A DNA stretch of 64,000 nucleotides from Sternotherus odoratus (Eukaryota; Chordata; Testudines; Kinosternidae), in the NCBI GenBank assembly GCA_032164245.1, contig JAVMKO010000003.1:69448390-69512389 (forward strand). The letters are read 5' to 3'. The notes beneath the pieces were generated by a model that was not told where the DNA came from, searched no databases, and saw only the letters and a program-made list of their open reading frames with translations. The position numbers and the translations under genes were made by a program. This document shows positions 25,107 through 35,245 of the stretch, piece after piece (within the stretch, counting starts at the first letter, position 1; every line of letters starts with the position of its first letter).

Positions 25107-25757
25107 TGACAGTAGGCGTGTGGTGACTCACCCCTGCAGCACCTCCTGCTGGTCATGCGGGGAATTTGCTCTTCCAGCTCTGGAGCGTCCTTTGCAGGCT
25201 GGTGTCCTGCTGTCCGCTGGCCCCGTGTCCCTCCCTGGACATCAGTGCCCTTTGCCTGGGGTGCTGCCCCCTGGCAGTACCCTCACAGTCTAGCTCTGGG
25301 TCTCCCCGCCCTGGGGAACCCCCAACCCTCTGAGCCCCACCTTGCCTCAGTCTAGGCTATTGCCAGTCATCATCAAGCCCCCAATCCCTGGGGCAGACTG
25401 CAGTGTAACAGCCAGTCATCATAGGCAAGGAGGGTTTGCCTGCTGCCTCTGCCCACCCATGGGCTGCCCCTTCGACCCCAATACTCCTTGGCCACAGACT
25501 AGACTCCGCAGCCTGGGGAGTTGCCACCCTGGAGCTCCCCAGCTCCTCTGGCCTTTTCCCCCCCAGCCCTGCTCCACTCCAGGTACCTTCTCAAGCTTCC
25601 CCAGCAGTCAGGCCAATCTGCCTCCACAGCTAGAGAAGGAGAGACTGAGCCCTTATATCAGGGCCAGCTGGGCCCTAACTGACCCAGCCATAGCTGCTTT
25701 CACTTTTGCAGCCCTCTGCTGCTTCTCTTTTAGGAGCAGGGTAGCCACACCGCTACA
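25107..25757 (-). mobile_element. solo LTR, family B, copy 1
   Basis: Aligns along its length with 34610-35240 and 60734-61459 through blocks such as GCACCTCCTGCTGGTCAT, CCTCAGTCTAGGCTA, GGGGCAGACTGCAGTGTAAC and AGGTACCTTCTCAAGCTTCC. The right end CCGCTACA matches the terminus of the other copies; the left end is less clear and no exact duplication was found. On the - strand a TATA-like GATATAAGGG lies near 25655-25664, so the LTR is read leftward. The open frame through it on the + strand is not a gene. Confidence 0.82.
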
Positions 25758-26357
25758 GTGCCCAATTACATTTCAATCTTCATAGGTAATTTGAGGGGAG
25801 CTCTCTCTCCTTTGATAGCTTTAATAAAGTTTCAGCCTCTGCATTTAACCATACTATGGTGTACATGTGTCATTGTTCCCATATCCTCACAAACCTACAG
25901 TTGGGAATTGGCAAATCAAAGAATCTATTAATCTCCTGAAATTTTTATGCACACGGCATACTGAGGAGAAGACTGCCATTGTATATAACAGAAAAAAGAG
26001 AACAGGTCTCTTTTTTATGTTTATTTTCTAATTTTACACATCAGAAAATAATTTTAAGGACCAGGAGATTTTCAAACTGTCTGCAAATAACTGTCAAAAA
26101 TTTACAAAATGTTCTAAATAGTGCAACGTGAGGGTGAATGGATGAAAACCAATTATCCTATTAAAAATGTACTACAAATATTTAGTATTGTTTCCCATTT
26201 GTACTGTGAAATCTTATGACATGAACATCAACTGGTGTTAATTATAATGGTCCTAATTATTTATCAGGTTAGATCAGCTAATTGAGTCAGGAACTTTCAT
26301 CATAGTGGTCCTTTGTGGTAATTTTGGAAGAACAGATGGATTGCTATCAAAAGTATG
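25758..26357. other. unclassified AT-rich DNA
   Basis: Nothing recognised between the LTR and the Tigger-like MITE. Confidence 0.4.
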
Positions 26358-26359
26358 TA

Positions 26360-26871
26360 CAGTAAAACCCCGATTTAACGGACCCCAATTTAACGGACTT
26401 CGGATGCAATGGACAAAATTTCCGATGCATCCCAAATCAGTTTTTCGCGGGCTGGCTGCCGACTCCTGGCTGCCACCCGGGTCACGGCAGCGGGCGGGCT
26501 GGCTGCCTGCTCCCGGCTGCTGCCTGGGTCCCGGCAGTGGGAGGGCTGGCTGCCTGCTCCCGGGTCCCGCCCGAGTCCCGCCAGCGGGCGGGCTGCCGGC
26601 TCCCGCCCGAGTCCCGGAAGCGGGCGGGCTGGCTGACGGGTCCCGGCTGCCGCCCGGGTCCCAGCAGCCAGGACCCGGGCAGGCTGGCTCACGGCTCCTG
26701 GCTGCAGCCCGGGTCCCAGCAGCGGGCAGGCTGTGGAGCTGCCACCCCAGCCCTGTGGCGGGCGGGTTGCTGCTCTGACAGATCGTTTTTTGGGTTTTTT
26801 TAAATAACGGACTTTCTGATTTAACGGACACCCCCTCGCCCGAATTAGTCCATTAAATGGAGGTTTTACTG
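26360..26871. mobile_element. Tigger/mariner-like MITE 2 with GC-rich repeat core, 512 bp
   Basis: Inverted termini CAGTAAAACCCCGATTTAAC and TTAAATGGAGGTTTTACTG with TA at both flanks (26358-26359, 26872-26873). The outer 90 bases match MITE 1 (9286-9525), including GGATGCA..GGA.AAAATTTCCG and the outer CCCCCTCGCCCGAATTAGTCC block. The middle (26447-26760) is about seven diverged GC-rich units of roughly 36 to 55 bases built on GCGGGCGGGCTGGCTGCC and CCCGGGTCCC.GCAG. Frames of up to 185 codons cross the core on both strands, but they reflect its low stop-codon content. Confidence 0.88.
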
Positions 26872-27599
26872 TATTTAATTTATTTTCCACTGCAGATGTG
26901 CCAGCTGTTTCCAGTTTCTGCTGCTGGGTAACACCTATTGATTATTAAACCCACTTTGACCTCACTAAATGGTCACTCAATGCAAGTCACTTCTAGAGAA
27001 GCTACTTTTACTTTATTTAATGCTACACATTCTACTTTGAATAAACAACATCCCCTGTCTTTCTCAGGGCTTGTCTATGTTACAAAATTAAGTCGACTTT
27101 ATCTAATTCGACCTCCAGCCTCCGAATTAATGAAGTCGATTGTGCGTGACCACACCATGCTCATTGTCTCAATGGAGTGCATCCTCATTAGCAGTGCCTG
27201 CATCAATGCACAAAACAGTGCATTGTGGGTAGCTATTCCAAAGTGCAACTTGCCAAAGTGTTTTGGGAAGTTTGAGCAATGCCTCATGGGACCAAACCAT
27301 TATCATCGGGGAGAATGGGAACATTGTATCAGCATCCCATGATGCACTATGCTCCTTCCCAAACATCAATGGCAAAAACGTGGTTTTTGCACCTTAAAAC
27401 TGCCATGCATTTGCCATCACCCCAGAAGGATGGTGTCTGCTCAGCTATGCACCCTTGCTGTGAGCATGTCAAACACCTTGTGCCTTCTCCTGCACTATTT
27501 CCAGAGCCGAAGTAGGGGCCACCGCATGGAATATAGCCATGTCCTCCAAGCAGCTCTGCTGCAAGCCGTTGAAAAAAACAACAAAACAGTTCACCGTTG

Positions 27600-28565
27600 T
27601 TGCTGGTAGTCACAGAGCATCTGCACTCTGTTAAGCACCATTTCTGGTCCCACAAAACAAGCACTGACTGGTGGGACTGCATCGTTTTGCAGCTATGGGA
27701 TGGTGAGCAGTGGTTGAAGAACTTCTGAATGCAGAACATCACCTTCTGGGAATTTTGTGCAGAGCTTTCCCCTGCAACACAAAAATGAGAGCTTCTCTCA
27801 CAGTGGAGAAGCGAGTGGTGATTGCAAGCTTCCAAATAGCAACGCCAGATAGTGCTGGTCAGTGGGGAATCAATTTGAAGTAGGTAAATCAACTGTGGGA
27901 ACTGCTGTGCTCCAAGTGTGCAGGGCCATTAACTGGCTTTTGCTATAAAAGGTAGTCAGTCTGGGAAATGGAGGACGTAGTGGATGGTTTTGCCGTGAGT
28001 ACAGAAACTGAAAGGGATACTTTTCAGTGGTATTGCAAATGCTGGTGGATCACATATGGCGGCATTTCACTGACATCAACTTAGGAAGTTCGGGAAAGGT
28101 TCATGACGCGTGCATCTTTAGGAACCCAGGTGTATTCAAAAACCTGCAATCTGAGACTTTCTTTCCAGACCACAAAATGAACATTGATGATGTTGAGATG
28201 TCTATAGTTATCCTGGGGGACTCAGCCTACCCTTTACTTCCATAGCTCATGAAGCCATGTGGTCTGGAGAGCAGTAAGGAATGGTTCAACTATAGTCTCA
28301 ACAAGTGCAGAATGGTGGTTGAATGTGCGTTTGATAGTTTGAAAGGGCACTGGAGAAGTCTTACTTACAAAGTTGGACCTTAGTGAGGAGAATATCCCCA
28401 TTCTTATAGCTTCATGCTGTGTGCTCCATAATATCTGTGAAAAAAGGGGAGAAATCAGTTGAGACAGCTTGCATGGCAGCCATCTTTTGAGCAGCCAGAC
28501 ACTAGGGCAATAGGAAGAGCACAGCCAGGTGCGCTGCGTATCCATGAGGCTTTGAAAAGATGTTT
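27600..28565 (+). pseudogene. Harbinger DDE transposase pseudogene (HARBI1/DDE_Tnp_4-like)
   Basis: In order on the + strand in shifting frames: WWDCIVL and DDEQWLKNFRMQNITF-like N-terminal helices (27675-27755), KMRASLTVEKRVVIA (27783-27825), ATPDS (27842), then GYFSVVLQMLVDHI (28017-28058), SSGKVHDACIFRN (28087-28125), VILGDSAYPLLP (28207-28242) with the second catalytic Asp, FNYSLNKCRMVVECAFDSLK (28291-28350) with the catalytic Glu, and IASCCVLHNICE (28408-28443). The segment that should carry the first catalytic Asp, between VDGFAV (27980) and GYFSV (28017), has been deleted. A TAG stop replaces the Trp after PLLP, and several frameshifts lie upstream. It is therefore inactive. Assignment to the superfamily is secure. 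Confidence 0.9.
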
Positions 28566-29001
28566 CAATAATGAGTCACAGTAATGTGAGCTGCTTGTCT
28601 GCATTGTGTTGTCTCAAACCTTCACTTGGCTTGTATCACTCTCCCTGTAAAGACAACCCCCTGCCTAAGTCCACTGTTTCTACTCAATAAAGAACATTTA
28701 TATCTTGAATCCATTTACTTTATATAACAAACATAAGGAAAGAGGGAGAACAGAAAGAAAAGGTAGCCTTGGGGAAAAGGGGTTGTAAAGTTGGAATGGG
28801 AGAAATATTGTTAGCTGTGTAATATAACAACACATTCCAGACCATTAACTGTCTGTGAATGGGCACCTTCTGCTCCTTGTACCCTCCCCCGGCTCCAGAG
28901 TTAAGTTAAAGGGATAATGGATTTTTCACTCATGCCTCATGGAACACTTGGGGAGGGTAAGTCTATGTGAGGCGATGCCGGCTGGCTGTCCACCAGGGTC
29001 T

Positions 29002-29310
29002 TCAGAGGGACTCTACCTTCTGCTCCTGTTCCTGCAGTTCAACCAAATGCCTCAATATCTCTGCGTGGTCCCTCATAATCTGAAGCATCTCATCCTCCAC
29101 CGCATAATCTCGCTTATTGGAAGATTTCCTGCTTTCCATGCCCATGTCTAACTTCTTGGATAATGAAATCCTCCATGTTCCCAGCTCTGCGTCAGTTATC
29201 CCAGAGGTGTTCATTATCTCGGTGAACATGTCCTCTCGCATTCTCTTTCTCCTCCTTCTAATCACCCAGAGTCTGTTTTTAGATGTTGATGACATGCCGA
29301 AGGACACATT
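29002..29310 (-). pseudogene. Harbinger Myb/SANT-like protein, C-terminal part
   Basis: The - strand frame contains RRRRKRMREDMFTEIMNTSG, then AELGTWRISLSKKLDM and a charged C-terminal helix with EMLQIMRDHAEILRHLVELQ. This layout (basic stretch, a short helical domain and a Glu/Gln/Leu-rich coiled-coil tail) is the C-terminal half of the Myb-like partner protein encoded by Harbinger transposons. The N-terminal Myb/SANT domain is absent upstream on this strand; it is seen instead in the second copy near 46 kb. Convergent with the transposase. Confidence 0.8.
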
Positions 29311-29380
29311 TCCAGCTGTCAGTGACGAGGAAAAAAATAAAGGAGCCATTGAACATGAATAAAATGTTCCCATAGCAAGG

Positions 29381-30046
29381 CCGTTTTCATTAAAAAAAAT
29401 AAATCCTTATGACACTAGGTGCAAGCCATTTTAGTTGAAACAAACAAAGTTAAAGAAATGACATTTGAACTTAATTCAGAAAGGGGTGACATCTAGGGCT
29501 ATTCTTATGTTTGTAATAGCGCGTTTCACTGTCTAGGTCCTGCTCCTGTGAAAGGTCTGTATCCCAGACGTACAAGTCTCCCCATATTGGTCAACAACAG
29601 TTCAATTGTTCCAGTGGGATGCAGTACTCATGAGAGGCCATAGAGGTGGAGGGAGAGTCAGTCTGTCAGATAGTCAGAGCCACTCCTATGGCAATAATTA
29701 ATCCCAGCAGTCATGACTCCATAGATCATCACAGTCATGTCCATATACTATAGGATCAATATAGTTTATAAGTGTAAGTGGTGGTGTGTGGGGTTTTTGG
29801 GAGGTGGGGGCAGGGGAGGGGGAGTATCCACCATGACTGTCTGGGCATCAAGAGGTAAAAGATCCTTGAGAATGAGGAGTGATTGACAATTTGAGGGCAA
29901 ATGAAGGATATTACAGAAGAGGCAAGTTTTTCAAAGTGCTTTTGTCTACCTGACAGCATCACCTCAATTTTGGTTAAGTTCAACAGATAGGGATTAGACA
30001 GAGCCCCTGGTTTGAAGGGAGGGGGAATGAGGGAGCTATAGAGTAT
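29381..30046. other. unclassified DNA
   Basis: May contain more of the decayed Harbinger element, but I see no recognisable block. Contains a short GT/G-rich patch at 29775-29825. Confidence 0.35.
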
Positions 30047-30340
30047 GGCCAGGTCTACACTACCCGCTGGATTGGCAGATAGAGATCAATCTTTTGGGGA
30101 TCGATTTATTGCGTCTCATCTAGACATGATAAATTGATCCCTGAGTGTTCTCCCATCGACTCTGGAACTCCAGCACATGAAGAGGGGCAGGCAGAGTTGA
30201 CGGGGGAGTGGCAGCAGTCGACTCAATGCCATGAAGACACAAGGTAAGTCAACCTGAATATGTCGACTTCAGCTACGCTATTCCCGTAGCTGAAGTTGGG
30301 TATGTGAGGTCAATCCCTGCCCCCTAGTGTAGACCAGGGC
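30047..30340. mobile_element. Harbinger MITE, 294 bp
   Basis: Ends GGCCAGGTCTACACTACC and CTAGTGTAGACCAGGGC are inverted repeats. Inner blocks match the MITE at 11600-11891: GATCGATTTATTGCGTCT, ATCGACTC.GGAACTCCAGC, ACTTCAGCTACGCTATTCC and GTAGCTGAAGTT. More diverged than the 11.6-kb copy. Confidence 0.85.
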
Positions 30341-30541
30341 TAGGTCTACATTGCACACTAAGCCTGGGCTCTGACTTATGTTTGAGCCCAAGCCCCCCTT
30401 CAGTCTACACAAAAATCAATCCAAGTGGGGTCAGCAAACATTTAGGACCTGGGTCCTAAGATGCTGCTAAGGAGGTTGGTCGGAGACCAAGTTCTGCTGA
30501 GACCTGGGTCCAAGCCCTTTCATTTTATATTGTGGACAAAG
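30341..30541. mobile_element. Harbinger-like MITE fragment, adjacent
   Basis: Begins TAGGTCTACATTGCACACTA, like a Harbinger terminus, and continues with CTGGGCTCTGACTTATG and AAGCCCCCCTTCAGTCTAC. The right end is not clear (TATATTGTGGACAAA near 30526-30540 may be its remnant). It abuts the previous MITE almost without spacing. Confidence 0.55.
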
Positions 30542-31422
30542 CTCATGCCACAGACCTGAGGCAGAAGGGGGGAAGGAAGGGTGGAATACAGGCAGTTTGT
30601 GTGAGGTGGTGGAGGAGAATGGAGGGCTGCAAGGAGCCCTTGATGGGTATAGTGGGTTCAGCCTACAGTAACAACAGAATGCATGAACCCTAGTCATTAA
30701 CAACACTGGGGGTAATTGTGGGGGGGGGGGAATACATGGCTTTTTCTAATTTGGAGAGTATAACAATAACGTATGAATTCTGTAGGTTAATATTATTTTT
30801 TGTTTTCCCATAACTAAATGAAAACCATCATTTTTTTTTCCCTGCTTTTCATTTATAGTTTAGACTAGAGTCTTTAGGCATTTGGTGTCGGGGGCTGGTG
30901 AAGGAACAAATTGGGAATGGGTGAGTTATTTTATTTTCAAATTCCTTTAGGATTTTTATTACACGGTTTTAATGGGCCTTAATGTGCATGTGCGACAGCT
31001 GGATTAGCACAATAGATTGGAGCCACTACAGTCTATAAAGTCAAGAATCTGTGAACTAACACAGATTTACATAATGGACCATATTGGTTCAGCAGGAGCC
31101 TTTACAATGTAATGAGTAAATAATAAATTTTGGACATGTACCAAAATTCATATTTACCTGATAAATAATAACTGGCCCAAAGGACCCAATTTGGTAAATA
31201 ATATGGGTATTAACAGCTGAGAAATATTCATAGAATGTTGCAAGTATTCTTACAAAGGAAATAAACAACTTTTTTAAAAATCACTTAAACACATGTTTAT
31301 CTGAGCGACTGGAATAACTTTGTAGGAAACATTCTGATCTCCTGGGCAAAATGAACATCTTTGCTTCATAGCTCTGGTCTTTCTTTTCTTCAGAATAAAC
31401 TACAAGAAAACTTATGTTTAAA
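30542..31422. other. unclassified DNA
   Basis: A run of G (30720-30730) and T-rich tracts (30778-30840). No gene or element recognised. Confidence 0.4.
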
Positions 31423-32110
31423 TTAAGGCTGTCAATTAATCACAGTTAACTCAAGCTATTAACTTAAAACAAATTAACTTGATTAAAAAAATTAACCACA
31501 ATTAATTGCAGTTTTAATCACACTGTTAAATAATAATAGAATACCAATTTACATTTATTATAAAGATTTTGGGATGTTTTCCCACATTTTTAAGTATATT
31601 GATTTCAATTACAGCACAGAATACAAAGTAGTACAGTTCTCACTTTATATTCAGCATGTTCTCTGGAATGGTTGTTGAAGCCTGAATGGGCATGCAAACA
31701 TTTAGCGTATCTGGTATGTAAATAACTTGGAATGCCAGCTACAACAGTGACATGCAAATGCCTGTTCTCACTTTCTCATTTCAGGTGACACTGTAAATAA
31801 GAAGCGGGCAGAATTATCTCCCGTAAATGTAAACAAAGTTCTTTGTCTTAGTGATTGGCTGAACAAGAATAGGACTGAGTGGACTTGTAAGCTCTAGAGT
31901 TTTACATTGTTTTGTTGTTGAGTGCCGTTATGTAAAAGAAATAATTCTACATTTGTAAGTTTCACTTTCACAATAAAGAGGTCACACTACAGTACTTGTA
32001 TGAGGTGAATTGAAAAATACTAATTTATTTTGTTTATCTTTTTATGGTGCAATTTTTTAAATAAAATGAATCATGATTAATCATGTGATTAATCGCACTG
32101 TGAAACAATA
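31423..32110 (+). mobile_element. hAT transposon deletion copy 1
   Basis: The left arm starts GGCTGTCAATTAATCACAG and contains many ATTAA/TTAAT inversions, then jumps into a transposase C-terminal coding segment (31651-31875), then a right arm with TACATTGTTTTGTTGTTGAG and TTGTAAGTTTCACTTTCAC. The long arms of this family are inverted copies of each other: blocks from the right arm recur in reverse in copies 2 and 3. Non-autonomous. Confidence 0.75.
31651..31875 (+). pseudogene. hAT transposase C-terminal (hATC dimerisation) remnant 1
   Basis: The + strand shows LEWLLKPEW, then AYLVCK, PATTVTCKCLFSLS and a terminal SDWLNKN-like segment in broken frames. This is the order of the hATC domain (W..., 'P.T...CER.FS' and the final helix) in ZBED-type hAT transposases. 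A short insertion near 31775 and several stops break it. Confidence 0.75.
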
Positions 32111-32765
32111 CTAGAAACCATTTATTTAAATATTTTGGATGTTTTCTTCATTTTAAAACATTGATTTCAATTAGAACAAAGTGCACAATGCCCACTTTAT
32201 CTTTATTTTTGATTACAAGTATTTGCACCGTAAAAAAACAAAACAAATAGTATTTTTAAATTCACCCAATACAAGAACTGTGGTGTAATCTCTTTATCAT
32301 GACAGTTGAACTTACAAACAGAATTATTAAAAAAAAAACATTCAAAAATAAAACAATGTAAAATTTTAAAGCCTACAGGTTCATTCGGTCCTATTTCTTG
32401 TTCAGCCAATCGCTCAGACAAACAAGTTTGTTTACATTTCCTGGACATAATGCTACCTGCTTCTTATTTACAAGGTCACCTGAAAGTGAGATGAGGTGTT
32501 CTCATGGCATTGTTATACCTGATATCGCACGAGACTTATGTGCCAGATGTGCTAAAGATTTATATGTCCCTTCATGCTTCAACCACCATTCCAGGGGACA
32601 TGTCCATGCTGACGATGGGTTCTGCTTGATAACAATCCAAAGCAGAAAATATCCAAAAATATTTAAATATATGGTATTCTATTATTGTTTAACAATGCGA
32701 TTAAAACTGTGATTTATCACATTTGGTTTTTTAATCTCATGATTAATTATGATTAATTTTAAATC
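32080..32765 (-). mobile_element. hAT transposon deletion copy 2, opposite orientation
   Basis: The same family in reverse: TTTAAATATTTTGGATGTTTTC, TGATTTCAATTAGAACA and CACTTTATCTTTATTTTTGA from the arms, then the hATC segment on the - strand (32620-32395), then the other arm ending AATTATGATTAATTTTAAATC and TGGCAGACCCAG. Its left end overlaps the right end of copy 1, so the two may be one rearranged insertion. Confidence 0.75.
32395..32620 (-). pseudogene. hAT transposase hATC remnant 2
   Basis: Reading leftward from 32620: SMDMSPGMVVEA-like start (frame-shifted WWLKHEG), then SLAHLAHKS, then a region equivalent to 'CER.FSLS.D.VNKK', ending NVNKLVCLSDWLNK. It is the best preserved C-terminal end of the three, yet still has several disruptions. 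Confidence 0.75.
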
Positions 32766-33262
32766 ATTTGGCAGACCCAGTTTGAATAGCACTAAGAGTG
32801 CAATTCAAACGGACAAAAATCCAGGAAATTCTAAGATAAGGCTGAGATTCTGTCTTCATTTCACAATGATATTGCTTATTTACTAGGGCTGTTGATAAAT
32901 CACAGTAAACTCTTGCAACTAACAAAAATTTTTACTGTGATTAAAAAAATGAATCACAATCACAATGTTAAACAATAGAATACTAATGGAAATGTACTAA
33001 ATATTTTATGATGTTTTTCTACCTTTTAAATATATTGATTTCTATTACAACACAAATACAAGTGTACAGTGCTCACTTTATATTATTTTTATTACAAATA
33101 TTTGCACTGTAAAAATGGCAATTCACCTCACATAAGTATTATGCAATATCTATCCTGAAAGTGTAACTTACAAATGTAGATTTTTTTGTCACATAACTGC
33201 ACTCAAAAACAAAACAGCGTAAAACATTCGAGCCTAAAAGTCCACTCAGCCCTACTTCTAAC

Positions 33263-33519
33263 TTCTTGTTCAGCCAATTCCTAAGACAAACAAGTTTGTT
33301 TACATTTATGAGTGATAATGCTGCCCTCTTCTTATTTACAATGTCACCAGAAAGTGAGGACAGCGTTCGCATGGCACTTTTGCAGCCAGTGTTGCAAGGT
33401 ACTTACATGCCAGAGATGATACCAGTGTTGCAAGGTACTTACATGCCAGAGATGATAAACATTCATCTGCCCTTCAATGCTTCAGCCACCACTCCAGAGG
33501 ACATGCTTCCATGCTGATG
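33263..33519 (-). pseudogene. hAT transposase hATC remnant 3 (inverted arm)
   Basis: The - strand frame includes SLSGDIVNKKRAALSLINVN and KLVCLRNWLNKK, the final part of a hATC domain. A 36-bp tandem duplication (33386-33421 and 33422-33457) has lengthened the segment just upstream in the reading direction. Confidence 0.78.
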
Positions 33520-33591
33520 ATGTTTGTTAAAAAATAAGTGTTAATTAAATTTGTGACTGAACTCCTTGGGGGAGAATTATATGTCCCCTGC

Positions 33592-33763
33592 TCTGTTTTA
33601 TCCACATTCTGCCATATTTTTCATGTTATAGAAGTCTCAGATGATGACCCAACACATGTTCGTTTTAAGAATACTTTCACAGCAGATTTGACAAAACACA
33701 AAGAAGGTACCAATGTGAGATTTCTAAGGATAGATACAGCACTCCACCCAAGGTGACAAGCAG
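33592..33763 (+). pseudogene. hAT transposase internal segment
   Basis: The + strand translation contains FKNTFTADLTKHKEGTNVRF, then IDTALHPR, the region preceding the DDE-fold core in ZBED-type hAT transposases where '...LDPR.K' is usual. The frame is cut off at 33763, with no downstream part of the gene in this window. Confidence 0.7.
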
Positions 33764-33813
33764 GAGCAAGGTGGCTTGGGTGGACAAGCCACCCAAGGTG
33801 ACAAGCAGGAGCA
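33744..33813. repeat. 25-bp direct repeat with 45-bp period
   Basis: The 25-mer beginning CCACCCAAGGTGACAAGC occurs at 33744-33768 and again at 33789-33813. The spacer contains the complement-like GGTGGCTTGGGTGG. It lies exactly at the truncation point of hAT copy 3 and next to another hAT insertion. Confidence 0.85.
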
Positions 33814-33817
33814 TAGA

Positions 33818-34200
33818 CAGTAGTGTAGCCAGGGGGGGAATCCGGGGGAGTGGCCTCTCCCCCTGAGGCCAGATTCCTGGAAGTGGCACCTTTTTTACTC
33901 ACTGGGTGGCTGGAGCAGGGGGAACTCTTGGAGCTTCCGCCGAAACACTGCCTCTGAACAAAGTGGGGAACCGGGTCTGTCCACTGAAATGCCGCTGAAA
34001 GTGCAAAATTTCTTTCAGCAGGCATTTTGGCAGACATGCCCGCTTCACTGCTTTATCATGCGGTGACGGTTTGGCAGCAGCTCCACCAGGTAAGTTTATT
34101 TGTTCGCAATTAGAAGTGAAAGTGGTGCCGTTTTTTTTGCTGGTGGCGCCTTTTTTTTTTGGTACTCGCTCCCTGCTGATCAAACCTGACTACACCCCTG
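33818..34200. mobile_element. hAT MITE, 383 bp
   Basis: The left end CAGTAGTGTAGCCAG and right end CTGACTACACCCCTG form an inverted repeat. The flanks AGCATAGA (33810-33817) and AGCATAAA (34201-34208) match at 7 of 8 positions. Non-coding; it inserted next to the truncated end of hAT copy 3. Confidence 0.88.
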
Positions 34201-34208
34201 AGCATAAA

Positions 34209-34604
34209 GGGGAAAAAATATTTTCTGTTAGAAAAACCCAGGATGTCTGTATTTACATTTAAGGTTGCTCAAGTGCATTTTCCCTCACCACAGTCATTAC
34301 ACTTCAAGGAAATTACCAGTTAAGTCAGCATTAGCCAACCACAGTTCACACTACTGCCTAAATGTCAAAATGCCCAAAAGCACTCTCACCCTCCTCAGCT
34401 CCAAACCAAACACCCTTTTAGTTCCAACAAGTTACCTCCCACAAAATACAGATCCAGTTCTTCAAAATCAAATGCACAACCTTAACTCTTACACGTCATA
34501 CATCCTTTTCTGCAGAACCAACAGATTACATAGATTTTAAAAGTAAAGACAGGTCGACTACTTATTAGCTGTCTTAATTCTGAGGAGGTCAGACTTATGG
34601 GAAT
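34209..34604. other. unclassified DNA
   Basis: C/A-rich on the + strand around 34270-34530; no gene or repeat recognised. Confidence 0.35.
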
Positions 34605-34609
34605 GTCCC

Positions 34610-35240
34610 TGTAATGGTACGGTGACTCACCTCTGCAGTGCCTCCTGCTGGTCATTTGCTGGGCGCTGGCCCGGTGTCCCTCCCTGGACCTCTTTGCCCT
34701 TTGCCTGGGATGCTGCCCCCTAGCAGTGCCCTCACAATGTAGCTCTGGGTCTCCCCTCCCTGGGGAACCCCCAACCCTCTGAGCTCCACCTTGCCTCAGT
34801 CTAGGCTACTGTCAGTCATCAAGCCCCCATTCCCTGGGGCAGACTGCAGTGTAACAGCCAGGCATCATAGGCAAGGAAGGTTTGGCCTGCTGCCTCTGCC
34901 TAACCATGGGCTGCCCCCTGCAACCACAGTACCCCTCTCAGACTAGGCCCTGCAGCCTGGAGAGTTGCCAGCCTGGAGCTCCCCAGCTCCTCTGGCCTTT
35001 CCCCCCAGCCCTGCTCCACTCCAGGTACCTTCTCAAGCTTCCCCAGCAGCCAGGCCAGTCTGCCTCTGCAGCTAGAGGAGGAGACTCTGACTAAGCACCA
35101 AACTCCCAGCCCTCTTATAAGGGCCAGCTGGGCTCTAATTGATCCAGCCACAGCTGTGGCTACTATCAATCAGCCTGGGAGCTGTTTGCCCCCCTGCCAC
35201 AGCCCTGTTTACCCAGGAGTGGGGCAACCTCTCCACTACA
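34610..35240 (-). mobile_element. solo LTR, family B, copy 2, 631 bp
   Basis: TGTAATGG ... CCACTACA ends form an inverted repeat and are flanked by identical GTCCC at 34605-34609 and 35241-35245. The - strand has a TATAAG element near 35113-35118 (complement of CTTATAAGGG), so transcription would run leftward. No internal coding region remains, so this is a solo LTR. Confidence 0.92.
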
Positions 35241-35245
35241 GTCCC

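Larger units (their letters stand above)
27066..29380 (+). mobile_element. PIF/Harbinger transposon, decayed two-gene copy
   Basis: The left end AGGGCTTGTCTATGTTAC resembles the Harbinger MITE termini here. Inside are remnants of both genes known for this superfamily: a DDE transposase on + (27600-28565) and a Myb/SANT-like DNA-binding partner on - (29002-29310), arranged tail to tail. The matching right terminus was not found, so the right boundary is only the end of the Myb-like homology. In known Harbinger systems the Myb-like protein helps bring the transposase to the DNA ends. Confidence 0.8.
32886..33763. mobile_element. hAT transposon copy 3, with longer coding part, 3'-truncated
   Basis: Starts AGGGCTGTTGATAAATCACA. 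From left to right it holds the arm, a hATC segment on the - strand (33519-33263), a short AT-rich joint (GTTAAAAAATAAGTGTTAATTAAATTTG), then a transposase segment on the + strand (33592-33763). Thus the left arm carries inverted C-terminal coding sequence upstream of the forward gene. It stops abruptly at a locally duplicated sequence (33744-33813). Confidence 0.72.

Noticed and set aside
25342..25785. 147-codon frame
   Set aside because: It reads a family B LTR on the strand opposite to the LTR promoter; the same frame is broken in the sister copies.
26274..26890. Long frames of 157 to 185 codons on both strands
   Set aside because: They cross the GC-rich repeat core of a Tigger-like MITE. 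Frames are open on both strands at once and composition is repetitive.
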